A DNA stretch of 64,000 bases from positions 2,976,001-3,040,000 of the forward strand of contig NZ_CP150227.1 in the NCBI RefSeq assembly GCF_037971845.1, written 5' to 3'. The stretch's first letter is position 1. Each line of letters begins with the position of its first letter. Below are positions 17,075-25,713 of the stretch, in pieces. The translations under genes and the position numbers were made by a program. This stretch comes from Paenibacillus sp. FSL R5-0766. Its GTDB lineage: Bacteria; Bacillota; Bacilli; Paenibacillales; Paenibacillaceae. Below the pieces are notes generated by a model that saw nothing but the letters and a program-made list of their open reading frames with translations, was not told the DNA's origin and did not search any database.

Positions 17075-17779
17075 ATGTATACCATTATGATAATAGAGGA
17101 CGATCCCAAGATTGCGGGGTTATTGAAATCTCATATTGAACGCTACGGGGACCGTGCCGTTCTGGTCGAGGATTTTGAGATGATTGTACAACAGTTTGAG
17201 CAGGTACAGCCACATGTGGTACTTCTGGATATCAACTTGCCCAGTTACGATGGTTTCTATTGGTGCCGCCAGATTCGTACGCTGTCCACATGCCCCATTT
17301 TGTTTATCTCCGCGCGGAGCGGAAAAATGGATCAGGTCATGGCACTGGAGAACGGGGCAGATGATTATATCACGAAGCCATTTGAGCATGAGATTGTTAT
17401 AGCGAAAATTCGAAGTCAGCTACGCCGGGTATATGGGGACTATGCTACACGTGATGAAGAGCGCAAGGTGGAACTGGACGGCTTGGTCGTGTACTTGGAA
17501 AGACTGGAGATTCAGCTTGGTGATCGCAAAGTGCAGCTGACAAAGAAGGAAACGATTCTGCTGGAAACGTTACTGCGCCGCAGTCCCAAGCTGGTGAGCA
17601 GAGAGACTATCTTGGAGAAGCTGTGGGATGACTCTTTTGTGGATGACAATACTCTCAGCGTTAACGTTACTCGGGTGCGTAAACGATTAGCTGAGCTTGG
17701 TATTACGGATGCACTGGAAACGGTCAGAGGTTCTGGTTACCGATTGAACAATACCTGGAAGGCCTCTTCACCATCATGA
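17075..17779 (+). CDS. BceR-like response regulator
   Basis: The 234-residue OmpR-type regulator has receiver residues E8-D10, phosphoacceptor D52 (LLDINLPSYDGFYWCRQIR) and a Lys in ITKPFEHEI. The DPKIAGLLKSHIERYG and NLPSYDGFYWC segments are typical of the BceR/VraR-type (peptide antibiotic sensing) group. The winged-helix domain ends with TLSVNVTRVRKRLAELG. Its stop overlaps the kinase start by four bases. With the kinase and the ABC genes downstream it forms a complete Bce-type detoxification module. A matching BceR-like box lies before the ABC genes at 18914. Confidence 0.93.
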   Translation: MYTIMIIEDDPKIAGLLKSHIERYGDRAVLVEDFEMIVQQFEQVQPHVVLLDINLPSYDGFYWCRQIRTLSTCPILFISARSGKMDQVMALENGADDYITKPFEHEIVIAKIRSQLRRVYGDYATRDEERKVELDGLVVYLERLEIQLGDRKVQLTKKETILLETLLRRSPKLVSRETILEKLWDDSFVDDNTLSVNVTRVRKRLAELGITDALETVRGSGYRLNNTWKASSPS

Positions 17780-18759
17780 GATTGTTTATACGAGAACATC
17801 TCGCTTTAACGTGCTGGGTTGTTGCTATCTTGTTCACCGTTGTTGCAGTGTTCTGGTATGACGGCTATAACGATTGGATCACGGCTGGTTATGCCGTAGC
17901 GTTGGGATTATTTTTATACATCGGATATTTGGTGTATCGTTATTATTCACATCGCTCCTTTTATACCCGGATGTCACGATCAATGGATTCGCTGAAGGAA
18001 TTTGTACCATTGAACGAAACAAGTCCTTTATCACTGGCGCTGGAAAAGCTGCTGGATTCACAATACGGACAGTACCATGCTCATCTCCATCGGCTGGAAC
18101 AACGGCAGCAAGAATATCTGACATTCATGAACCAGTGGGTCCATCAGATGAAGACACCGTTATCCGTCATTGAGTTGACCGTGGAAGATCAGGAGGATGA
18201 CGATCCTCGGTTCATAAGCATTCGGGAGGAAGCGGACCAGATGAGGCGAGGTTTGGAGACTGTGCTGTATGTAGCGCGGTTGGATACCTTCGAGCAGGAT
18301 TTCAGTGTGGAACCTGTGATACTGAAGACCGCTGGGGAAGAAGCGATCCATGAACTCAAGCGATTCTTTATTCGCAATCACGTCTATCCAGAGATGCATA
18401 TCGATTCTGCGCTGGTTGTGCAATCCGATACCAAGTGGATTCGTTTTGTATTGGTACAGTTACTGTCGAACGCAATCAAATACTCCGCGGGCAGCGGGCA
18501 AAAGATCTATGTGCGTGCGTATGAAGCGGAACGCTCCATCATGCTGGAAGTACAGGATCAAGGCATCGGGATTCCGAAGTCTGATCTTAACCGGGTATTC
18601 CAACCTTTCTTCACCGGGGAGAACGGGCGACATTTCAAAGAGTCCACAGGCATGGGGCTGTATATTGCCAAAGAAGTGTTAACACGGATGAATCATCGGA
18701 TTGATCTTGAATCCGTGTACGGTGAAGGAACGATCGTCCGAATTACATTCAACTCCTGA
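17776..18759 (+). CDS. BceS-like intramembrane-sensing histidine kinase
   Basis: The 327-residue kinase has only two adjacent membrane helices (about 10-28 and 36-56) with almost no extracellular loop, the hallmark of intramembrane-sensing kinases that rely on a partner ABC permease to detect peptide antibiotics. The His box is NQWVHQMKTPLSVIELT with the phosphorylated His at residue 123; the ATPase domain has N box QLLSNAIKY, DQGIGIP and STGMGLYIAKEV. There is no HAMP domain. It overlaps the regulator gene by four bases. The nearby permease at 19822 is the probable sensor partner. Confidence 0.93.
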   Translation: MRLFIREHLALTCWVVAILFTVVAVFWYDGYNDWITAGYAVALGLFLYIGYLVYRYYSHRSFYTRMSRSMDSLKEFVPLNETSPLSLALEKLLDSQYGQYHAHLHRLEQRQQEYLTFMNQWVHQMKTPLSVIELTVEDQEDDDPRFISIREEADQMRRGLETVLYVARLDTFEQDFSVEPVILKTAGEEAIHELKRFFIRNHVYPEMHIDSALVVQSDTKWIRFVLVQLLSNAIKYSAGSGQKIYVRAYEAERSIMLEVQDQGIGIPKSDLNRVFQPFFTGENGRHFKESTGMGLYIAKEVLTRMNHRIDLESVYGEGTIVRITFNS

Positions 18760-18834
18760 GAGGCAGGTTGAAGATAAGATTGGACGTGAGCTGTGTATTT
18801 TTGTTGAAGAAGTGTCAGTGGAGTATGAATTACA

Positions 18835-18857
18835 GTGTAAGTGTAAGTGTAAGTGTA
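18835..18857 (+). repeat. Tandem hexanucleotide repeat (GTGTAA)
   Basis: Three full copies of GTGTAA plus GTGTA run without interruption between the kinase gene and the terminator hairpin. Copy-number change by slippage is possible; no function can be read from it. Confidence 0.8.
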
Positions 18858-18896
18858 GACGTCTATTGCCTGGTCGGGGCAGAGACGTCTTTTTTG
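18857..18896 (+). terminator. Terminator between the kinase gene and the ABC genes
   Basis: AGACGTCT (18857-18864) pairs with AGACGTCT (18883-18890), with further inner pairing (TGCC/GGCA), and is followed by TTTTTT. It separates the regulator-kinase transcript from the ABC transcript, which then needs its own promoter. Confidence 0.8.
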
Positions 18897-18913
18897 GTTA
18901 CCATGATGTAACC

Positions 18914-18927
18914 TTACAACATTGTCA
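18914..18927 (+). promoter_or_regulatory. BceR-type binding box before the ABC genes
   Basis: TTACAACATTGTCA fits the inverted-repeat form TNACA-N4-TGTAA described for BceR-type regulators at 9 of 10 defined positions. It lies 150 bases upstream of the ABC ATPase gene, just after the terminator, where a regulated promoter is expected. Binding by the upstream BceR-like protein is inferred. Confidence 0.6.
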
Positions 18928-19076
18928 TGTTGATGAAAGGTTAAACCATAGGAGAATGGCCGAAACTTCGATAGACTGTAGTCAGAAGATCACAGGAAAG
19001 GCTACGCACAATACGCATGCACACAGCATGAATGTAACTTGATTTTGAATTCATACATCACTAAGGAGTTGTAACC

Positions 19077-19847
19077 ATGGAGATTTGTTCTGTGAAACAG
19101 ATCAGTAAAATCTACAAAGGCATCGTATCTTATGAAGCGTTATCAGGTATTGACCTCAGTATTCAGGAAGGTGAGTTTGTTGGCATCATGGGACCATCGG
19201 GTAGTGGAAAAACAACGCTGCTGAACATGATCTCAACCATTGATCATCCAACATCAGGAGAACTGCGAATTGCAGGGAAGAATCCGTTTGAATTGGATCA
19301 GGATGAACTCGCGCTGTTCCGGCGCAAAGAGCTTGGTTTCGTTTTTCAATCGTTCAATCTGTTAAATACACTGACAGTCAAGGAAAACATTGTGCTGCCA
19401 CTGACTCTTGACGGTGTTTCGCTAGCAGAGATGAACACACGTGTGGAACAACTGGCAAGCAAGCTCGGGATCGAAAGTATTCTGAACAAACGGACATATG
19501 AGATATCAGGAGGACAGGCACAGCGTACGGCCATTGCCAGAGCGCTTATCCATTCCCCGAAGCTGATTCTGGCTGATGAGCCAACAGGCAACCTGGATTC
19601 GAAGGCGGCAAGAGATGTGATGGAGATTCTCGAAACCCGCAATCAGGAGGATCAGGCTACGATGCTATTGGTCACCCATGATGCAGTAGCCGCAAGTTAT
19701 TGCAGTCGGGTTGTCTTTATCAAGGATGGCAAACTGTACAATGAAATTCACTACGGCGATAATCGTGCAGCTTTTTACCAGAAGATTATTAATGTATTAT
19801 CCCTAATGGGAGGGTCAGGACATGAATTTTCGCCAGTTCGCCATTAA
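19077..19847 (+). CDS. BceA-like ABC transporter ATP-binding protein
   Basis: The 256-residue ATPase has Walker A GPSGSGKTT, Q loop FVFQSFNLLNTLTV, signature ISGGQAQRTAIARAL, Walker B LILADEPTGNLDS and H-loop LVTHDAVAASYCSRVVF. It is of the MacB/Bce export type. AAGGAG lies 9-14 bases before the ATG. It overlaps the permease gene by 26 bases. With the permease it should remove cell-wall-active peptide antibiotics from their lipid targets and signal to the kinase upstream. The exact peptide is unknown. Confidence 0.94.
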   Translation: MEICSVKQISKIYKGIVSYEALSGIDLSIQEGEFVGIMGPSGSGKTTLLNMISTIDHPTSGELRIAGKNPFELDQDELALFRRKELGFVFQSFNLLNTLTVKENIVLPLTLDGVSLAEMNTRVEQLASKLGIESILNKRTYEISGGQAQRTAIARALIHSPKLILADEPTGNLDSKAARDVMEILETRNQEDQATMLLVTHDAVAASYCSRVVFIKDGKLYNEIHYGDNRAAFYQKIINVLSLMGGSGHEFSPVRH

Positions 19848-21780
19848 TAACGTTGTTCGCAACAAACGAATTTATCTGGCTCATTTTCTGAGCAGTACAT
19901 TTTCCGTTATGATCTTTTTTACTTACGCATTGCTCCTGTTCCATCCTGATTTGAAAGCGGGGTTAAAGGGATCAAGTGGTACGGTTACGTTGCTTGCGAA
20001 TCAGGGGTTTATGATTGCAGAGATCATTATATTCATTTTTTCATTCCTGTTCCTGCTCTATTCCGTTGGTTCATTCCTGAAGACACGCAAGAAGGAATTT
20101 GGTATTTTCCTGATCATTGGTATGACACGTAAACAGATGAACAGGCTTCTGTTTATGGAGAACATGTGTATCGGATTAGCTTCCATTATTACCGGTATCG
20201 GACTCGGAATTATTTTCGGCAAATTGATTCTGCTGATCTGTGGCTCCATGCTGGCTGTTGAGAACAGCCTTCGATTCTATTTTCCACTGAAAGGCATTGC
20301 CCTGACGGCTGGTGCATTTCTGCTGCTGTTTGTTGTGATCGCGATGTCATCATCCTTGCTCATTCGTAAAGGAACTCTCATAGACCTTGTGAAATCAGAG
20401 GAGAAACCGAAACCGGAACCCAAAGCATCACGTCTGCTCGCCTTGTTATCGGTATTGTTAATTGGCGGGGGTTATGCAGGAGTATTTACTTTTGTATGGA
20501 TAAGCTTCTCCTTTCCGTTATTACTCGCAAGTGTCGTTGTTGTTATTGCAGGTACGTACTTTTTGTTCACACAGCTCAGTGTATATATCATTCGGGCACT
20601 GAAAAGAAATCCAAGGTTGTTTTTCCGTAAAACTAATCTGCTCTTTTTATCTGAACTTACCTATCGAATGAAAGATAACGCCATCATGTTTTTCATGGTA
20701 AGTATCATTTCAGCTTCTTCATTTACGGGAATTGGCACCATGCTTGCTATTGCTGACCCGGGGTTGTCGTCCATGTCGAATCCGTACGCATTCAGTTATA
20801 TGAATAACTGGGATACTCCCAACTCCGAGCGACATATTCGGAAGATTGAAGAAACGTTGATTGATCATCAAGTTCCCTACGTGAAGGGCAGTTATGCTCA
20901 TATACCTGAAAATAATAATGGAAGGATTATCAAACTGAGTGATTATAACCGTCTGGCGAAGGCACTTGGGTACGAAGAACGTACGTTGAAACAGGTCGAT
21001 GAGTCATTTATGACACCTAGCAATTTGGCGGTTCGTAAGAAGTACCGTGATCAGGCTGAACAAGGATTCTCAGGGACGGAGGTCGATCTGGAGATTGATA
21101 ATCGGTCGGAACAGATTCGGCTAGTGACACCTGGTACCGATATTGTGATTCCTTTTCAAAATGAAATTAATCTCTACGTTGTAACCAACGAATTGTTTGA
21201 GAAGTTGAGCCCGGCGTATAACGAGGAAGTTGGCATGCCTGAAGGTTTCTATTCGAGTCGAACGATACAATTTATCGTGAAAGATTGGATGGGTACACGC
21301 AGCTTTGCTCCTGAATTGATCAAATCCATTCAAGATGATCATTCCGACAGAGGTTATTACGAGGTCAGCGCGCTTGTGGTGGATTGGCTTAATTCCAAGC
21401 AGACCAATGGCATCATTCTAATTTTGAGCGGCCTGATTGGCATTGTTTTCTTCACCTTTGCAGCAAGTTTCACGTATTTCAGACTTTACGCAGATCTAGA
21501 ACGGGATGAAGCGCAGTATCGCATGATTGGCAAAATGGGACTGAGTCGTCCCGAACTCCGTAAGATCGTAACAAGGCAGCTATTGCTTATGTTTTTCCTG
21601 CCAATTCTGGTGGCGGTCATCCACAGTTCGGTTGCCTTTGTAGCGTTACAGCAACTGGTTGACTTCTCGGTCTTCGGATACAGCCTGCGCATTTTCTTGG
21701 TGTTTGCTTCCATGCAGATTCTGTATTTTGCACTTGTGCGCTGGCGGTATCTACGTCACATGTATTCCAAATTAGTTTAG
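19822..21780 (+). CDS. BceB-like ABC transporter permease
   Basis: The 652-residue permease has the Bce layout: about ten membrane helices in total, FtsX-type segments at the ends and in the middle, and a large extracellular domain (about residues 310-520) between helices 7 and 8. N-terminal MNFRQFAINNVVRNKRIYLAHFLSSTFSVMIFF and KKEFGIFLIIGMTRKQMNRLLF are typical. The extracellular domain is thought to recognise peptide antibiotics in this family. ATG 19822 lies inside the end of the ATPase gene with GGGAGG upstream. It probably forms a sensory complex with the BceS-like kinase. Confidence 0.94.
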   Translation: MNFRQFAINNVVRNKRIYLAHFLSSTFSVMIFFTYALLLFHPDLKAGLKGSSGTVTLLANQGFMIAEIIIFIFSFLFLLYSVGSFLKTRKKEFGIFLIIGMTRKQMNRLLFMENMCIGLASIITGIGLGIIFGKLILLICGSMLAVENSLRFYFPLKGIALTAGAFLLLFVVIAMSSSLLIRKGTLIDLVKSEEKPKPEPKASRLLALLSVLLIGGGYAGVFTFVWISFSFPLLLASVVVVIAGTYFLFTQLSVYIIRALKRNPRLFFRKTNLLFLSELTYRMKDNAIMFFMVSIISASSFTGIGTMLAIADPGLSSMSNPYAFSYMNNWDTPNSERHIRKIEETLIDHQVPYVKGSYAHIPENNNGRIIKLSDYNRLAKALGYEERTLKQVDESFMTPSNLAVRKKYRDQAEQGFSGTEVDLEIDNRSEQIRLVTPGTDIVIPFQNEINLYVVTNELFEKLSPAYNEEVGMPEGFYSSRTIQFIVKDWMGTRSFAPELIKSIQDDHSDRGYYEVSALVVDWLNSKQTNGIILILSGLIGIVFFTFAASFTYFRLYADLERDEAQYRMIGKMGLSRPELRKIVTRQLLLMFFLPILVAVIHSSVAFVALQQLVDFSVFGYSLRIFLVFASMQILYFALVRWRYLRHMYSKLV

Positions 21781-21929
21781 AACCTTTCTTAATGCCTTGG
21801 CCTGAGAGCCAGGGCTCTATTTCTATTTATTTAGATTATCTTTAGAAATGATTTAGGTTGAATTAAGAGACGTAGTATATAGTAATAATGTAGAGATAGG
21901 CATAGAGTATAGGAAATGAGAGGAATAAC

Positions 21930-22637
21930 ATGAGATACACCGTATTAATTGCAGATGACGAACCAGAGATTGTTGAACTGCTTCAACTATATCTGGAGAA
22001 GGACTATACCATTAAAACTGCGGTGAATGGAGCCGAGGCGCTACAAACCATACGTTCAACACAGATCGATCTGGTCATACTGGACATCATGATGCCTGTA
22101 ATGGATGGATTGCAGTTGATCAAACAGATCAGAGCTACACATCACATGCCTGTATTGTTCCTATCCGCCAAAAGTCAGGATCACGATAAAATCCTTGGAT
22201 TAGGACTTGGGGCAGATGATTATATAGCAAAGCCATTCAACCCGCTTGAGATTGTCGCCAGGGTAGAGGCGTTGCTCAGAAGAGTCAATCATTTTGATGC
22301 AGCGGAGATCCCCGCAGCGAAAGAACAGAATCTGGTTTTAGGTGATCTGATGCTGGATCGATCCCAATGTATCCTTTTTCGTTCAGGAAGTCCTGTAACA
22401 TTAACCTCTACAGAGTATAAAATTATGGAATTGTTGCTTGATCAACCTGGCCGAGTGTTCACCCGTAAAAAAATATACGAAGCGGTCTGGGACGATTATT
22501 ATGCGCACGAGGACAGCACGATTATGGTACATATCAGCAACATTCGGGAGAAGATCGAGCGTGACTCCAGACAACCGGAATATCTCAAAACGATAAGGGG
22601 ACTGGGATACAAAATTGAAGCGCCCATGGAAAGCTAG
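21930..22637 (+). CDS. OmpR-family response regulator
   Basis: The 235-residue protein has a receiver domain with D9/D10, phosphoacceptor D52 (VILDIMMPVMDG), Ser in LFLSAKSQ and Lys in IAKPFNPLE, and a winged-helix output domain ending IREKIERDSRQPEYLKTIRGLGYKIE. It overlaps the following kinase gene by 23 bases. The pair has no ABC genes attached and is of the general PhoP/ResD-like or VanR-like type. The gene downstream of the kinase encodes an AI-2E family membrane protein, 35 bp away, which may be part of the same transcript. Confidence 0.93.
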   Translation: MRYTVLIADDEPEIVELLQLYLEKDYTIKTAVNGAEALQTIRSTQIDLVILDIMMPVMDGLQLIKQIRATHHMPVLFLSAKSQDHDKILGLGLGADDYIAKPFNPLEIVARVEALLRRVNHFDAAEIPAAKEQNLVLGDLMLDRSQCILFRSGSPVTLTSTEYKIMELLLDQPGRVFTRKKIYEAVWDDYYAHEDSTIMVHISNIREKIERDSRQPEYLKTIRGLGYKIEAPMES

Positions 22638-24072
22638 AGAAAAGCGACTGTTGCAGACATCCCTGACACTGGACTTCTTGCTGTTCAACTTCTTTTTGCT
22701 GTTACTGGTATTGATTGTGTACCTTATGGTTTCACTGGATGTCGTGGATTTTCGCATTTCGGATCAGGTGGTTGATCCGGATCTGAATGTTGAAGCCCAC
22801 GTGTATGTAGCAGAGCTGGAGAACGAATTTTACTCCGGTGGAGGTTCGGTGTCGAAAGGCCAAGACACAGAGATTCAACGTCTCAAGGATAGCGGTGGCT
22901 GGATTGAAATATTGGATGCGAATCGCAAAATCATTCGTCATGTGGGAGACAAGCAAGATGCGTTCACGCAATACAGTGAAGCCGATCTGTATGATGGACT
23001 GGAAAATCGGAGTGACCAGGAATACTATTATTCGATCACTCCTCTCTCGACAGAAGGAGCGGCAGCGTATGTATTGCTCAAAATCCCGCGTGATCTGGTC
23101 AGCGTGCGAATTAATGATAATCAGTTGATTACCAATCTGAAACATCCATTATCCTTTTACATTATGATTGGCATCGGTTTGGTTTTATTATTGATCTTTG
23201 TCTACAGCTATTGGGTCGCACGGAGAATCAAAAAACCACTTAGTATCCTCTCCTCGGGTCTTACGCAGATGATACAAGGGAATTATAGTACACGGATGTC
23301 GATCTCGGCCGAGAGGGAATTTGTCCAGATTGGTGAGACCTTTAACTACATGGCGGATGTCATTGAGAACACCTCTGCAGAGAAACGTTACGCCGAAGAG
23401 AGCAAACAGCGACTGATTGTAGATTTATCACATGATCTGAAGACACCGATAACATCCATACAGGGATATGCGCAGGCATTGGTGGAAGGACGTGGGGAGG
23501 ACAAGGACAGGCAGCAAAGATATCTGGGATACATCTATAACAAGTCCGTTCAAGTTGCACGCATGATACAGAATATGTTGGAGTTGCTTAAGGTGGATTC
23601 GCCCGATTTTCGCATGCATATTCAGAGAAGAGAGATTGGAGAATTCGTGCGCGAGATTATGGCAGATACCTATGGGGAGATTGAACAGAAACAGTTTGTC
23701 CTTCATGTACTTGTTCCTGATGAGGTGATCTACGCGAGGTATGATCCGGAGCTGTTATCCAGAGTCATCCAGAACCTGATTACCAATGCTCTGTCTTATA
23801 ATCCAATCGGGACCGAACTGCGCGTCGAACTCATTCCGCTTCATACCCATGTGGTGATAGAGGTGGCAGATAACGGAGTGGGCATACCACAAGAACTGTG
23901 GTCAACGATCTTTGACCCGTTTGTACGAGGGGATGAGGCGCGGACAGCGACCGGAGGCACCGGACTTGGTTTGTCCATCGCACGACGTAATACGGAGAAA
24001 ATGGGCGGACGGCTGATCCTTTCCCGGCGTGGGCGAGAGACCACCGTGTTTACCATTGAAATTCCAAATTAA
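22615..24072 (+). CDS. Sensor histidine kinase with HAMP domain
   Basis: The 485-residue kinase has a first helix (about 19-41), an extracellular sensor of about 130 residues, a second helix (about 180-200), HAMP (VARRIKKPLSILSSGLTQM onward), HisKA with the phosphorylated His at about residue 273 (DLSHDLKTPITSIQGY), and HATPase_c with N box (NLITNALSY), DNGVGIP and GGTGLGLSIARR. The start is probably TTG 22615 with GGGG ten to thirteen bases upstream; TTG 22651 is an alternative. Translation is coupled to the regulator upstream. The signal is unknown. Confidence 0.92.
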   Translation: MKRPWKAREKRLLQTSLTLDFLLFNFFLLLLVLIVYLMVSLDVVDFRISDQVVDPDLNVEAHVYVAELENEFYSGGGSVSKGQDTEIQRLKDSGGWIEILDANRKIIRHVGDKQDAFTQYSEADLYDGLENRSDQEYYYSITPLSTEGAAAYVLLKIPRDLVSVRINDNQLITNLKHPLSFYIMIGIGLVLLLIFVYSYWVARRIKKPLSILSSGLTQMIQGNYSTRMSISAEREFVQIGETFNYMADVIENTSAEKRYAEESKQRLIVDLSHDLKTPITSIQGYAQALVEGRGEDKDRQQRYLGYIYNKSVQVARMIQNMLELLKVDSPDFRMHIQRREIGEFVREIMADTYGEIEQKQFVLHVLVPDEVIYARYDPELLSRVIQNLITNALSYNPIGTELRVELIPLHTHVVIEVADNGVGIPQELWSTIFDPFVRGDEARTATGGTGLGLSIARRNTEKMGGRLILSRRGRETTVFTIEIPN

Positions 24073-24107
24073 ATAAGAGAAGAAATGTCCATGTGGAGGG
24101 AAATATT

Positions 24108-25187
24108 TTGTTCAAAGTAAATACGTTTGTCCGGTTCAGTATTGCACTGGCGCTGATATTGGTTAATATCTATTTATTATCACGTGTAAGCTTCATCTTT
24201 CAGCCGCTCGTCACCATGATCACGGTTATTACCGTGCCGATGATGTTGTCGGTGTTCTTTTATTATCTGCTAAGGCCGCTTGTGAATTATATGGAGAAGA
24301 AGAAAATAAATCGCACGCTAAGTATTTTGCTAATCTATCTGGTTATTGCTATTCTGGGAGTGTTCTTCATCATTGGCTTATGGCCATCGTTACGTGAGCA
24401 ACTGATCAATCTGGTTGATAACGCGCCGAATCTGATCAATTCATTAAGTGAACAGCTGAGAGAGCTGGAGCAGAATGGTGCCATTCAGGCCTTGTTCCCT
24501 GAGGGCTCGACACCTTTCTCCCAGATCACGGAGTATATCAACAAAGGATTTAACTTTGTGACCAACTACGTAAGTGGATTTTTCTCACTCGTTTCCAGTT
24601 TTGCGATCATCTTGTTTACACTACCGATCCTTTTGTTCTATATGCTGTTACAAGGCGAGAAATTTGGTCGTAAATTGGCACATATCGCTCCAAAACGTTT
24701 CCAAAAGGACAGCCGTGAAGTTGTAATTGAGATTGATCAGGCATTGAGTGGTTTTATCGTGGGAAGAGTTTTGGTGAATCTGGCACTGGGGGTACTGATG
24801 TATATCGGTTTCTTGATCATTGGACTGCCGTACGCATTACTGCTCACGGTAATTGCGGTCATCATGAACTTTGTTCCGTTTATCGGAGCGATTGTGTCGT
24901 CCGTGCCTATTGTGATCATGGGTCTCGTGGTATCACCATCGGTTGCCATCTGGTCTCTGATTATTATTCTTGTCGCTCAGCAGATTCAGGACAACCTGGT
25001 TGCACCGTACGTATTCGGCAAAAAGCTGGATATTCACCCGCTCACGACCATCATTCTGGTGTTGGGTGCAGGGGACCTGGGTGGAATTATTGCCATCCTG
25101 ATTATTATCCCGGTTTATATGATCGTTAAAATTCTTTTGGTTCGAATCTATAACATGTTCTTCAAGGACAAATGGCAGAATGCATAG
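24108..25187 (+). CDS. AI-2E family (PerM/YdiK-like) membrane protein
   Basis: The 359-residue protein has about eight hydrophobic helices and the family layout: two N-terminal helices, a soluble stretch rich in charged residues (SLREQLINLVDNAPNLINSLSEQL), then LPILLFYMLLQGEKF, the GRVLVNLALGVLMYIGFLIIGLPYALLL segment and NFVPFIGAIVSSVP, a strong family motif, ending VAPYVFGKKLDIHPLTTIILVLGAGDLGG. Members export small molecules or ions; the autoinducer name is historical. TTG 24108 is chosen because GGAGGG lies seven bases upstream; the frame is open to GTG 24093. It may be co-transcribed with the preceding kinase. Confidence 0.88.
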   Translation: MFKVNTFVRFSIALALILVNIYLLSRVSFIFQPLVTMITVITVPMMLSVFFYYLLRPLVNYMEKKKINRTLSILLIYLVIAILGVFFIIGLWPSLREQLINLVDNAPNLINSLSEQLRELEQNGAIQALFPEGSTPFSQITEYINKGFNFVTNYVSGFFSLVSSFAIILFTLPILLFYMLLQGEKFGRKLAHIAPKRFQKDSREVVIEIDQALSGFIVGRVLVNLALGVLMYIGFLIIGLPYALLLTVIAVIMNFVPFIGAIVSSVPIVIMGLVVSPSVAIWSLIIILVAQQIQDNLVAPYVFGKKLDIHPLTTIILVLGAGDLGGIIAILIIIPVYMIVKILLVRIYNMFFKDKWQNA

Positions 25188-25215
25188 AATTTAATTATTC
25201 GAAGGAGTGGAGCAC

Positions 25216-25614
25216 ATGTCTGAAATTATCGAAAAACAATACAATGAACCTGAATATATCGCACCTCAATCTGTTCAAATGGGTACCATTCACATCTCGA
25301 ACGATGTGTTATCCAAGATCGTGGGGATGGCCGCTCAATCAACGGCTGGTGTATCCTCCATGTCCGTTGGACTGACTGAAGGGATTGCCAAGAGTATTAG
25401 CGGCAAGAGTCTGCAAAAAGGGATTGACGTACACGTCAAAGACGATCAGGCAACCATCCAGCTGCGAATTAATATCCAATATGGCAACAAGATGCACGAG
25501 GTTTGCCGTGAACTTCAACATAATGTTCAACAGGCTGTAGAACAATTAGCCGGCGTCATGGTCGATGAAATCAAAGTGCAAGTTGTTGGCATATCCATGC
25601 CGGAGATGGTATAA
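25216..25614 (+). CDS. Asp23/Gls24 family envelope-stress protein
   Basis: This 132-residue protein carries the Asp23 fold: GTIHISNDVLSKIVGMAAQSTAGVSSMSVGL, then KGIDVHVKDDQATIQLRINIQYGNKMHEVCRELQHNVQQAVEQLAGVMVDEIKVQVVGI. Firmicute relatives (YloU, YqhY, Gls24) act at the membrane and are linked to envelope homeostasis or fatty acid synthesis control. ATG 25216 has AAGGAG eight bases upstream. It follows the AI-2E protein by 28 bases, so both are probably on one transcript that ends at the bidirectional terminator at 25666. Confidence 0.9.
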   Translation: MSEIIEKQYNEPEYIAPQSVQMGTIHISNDVLSKIVGMAAQSTAGVSSMSVGLTEGIAKSISGKSLQKGIDVHVKDDQATIQLRINIQYGNKMHEVCRELQHNVQQAVEQLAGVMVDEIKVQVVGISMPEMV

Positions 25615-25665
25615 ACCAATGAAAAGAATGTAAGGAATAACAATTGTAAAGATAAACGATTGGCA

Positions 25666-25713
25666 AAAACAGCACCTTCCCGATTAACAACTTAACTGGG
25701 AGGGTGCTGTTTT
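25666..25713. terminator. Bidirectional terminator between Asp23 and AraC genes
   Basis: A perfect 16-bp inverted repeat (AAAACAGCACCTTCCC, 25666-25681, with 25698-25713) has T tracts on both strands. It overlaps the stop and the last few codons of the AraC gene on the minus strand, so the hairpin serves both convergent genes. Confidence 0.9.

Noticed and set aside
18835..18857. Start of a CRISPR-like array
   Set aside because: The 6-base repeats are contiguous without spacers; a simple microsatellite.
18701..19042. Open frame of 113 codons after the BceS-like kinase
   Set aside because: It overlaps the kinase end in another frame, crosses a terminator and a hexamer repeat, and has no ribosome site.
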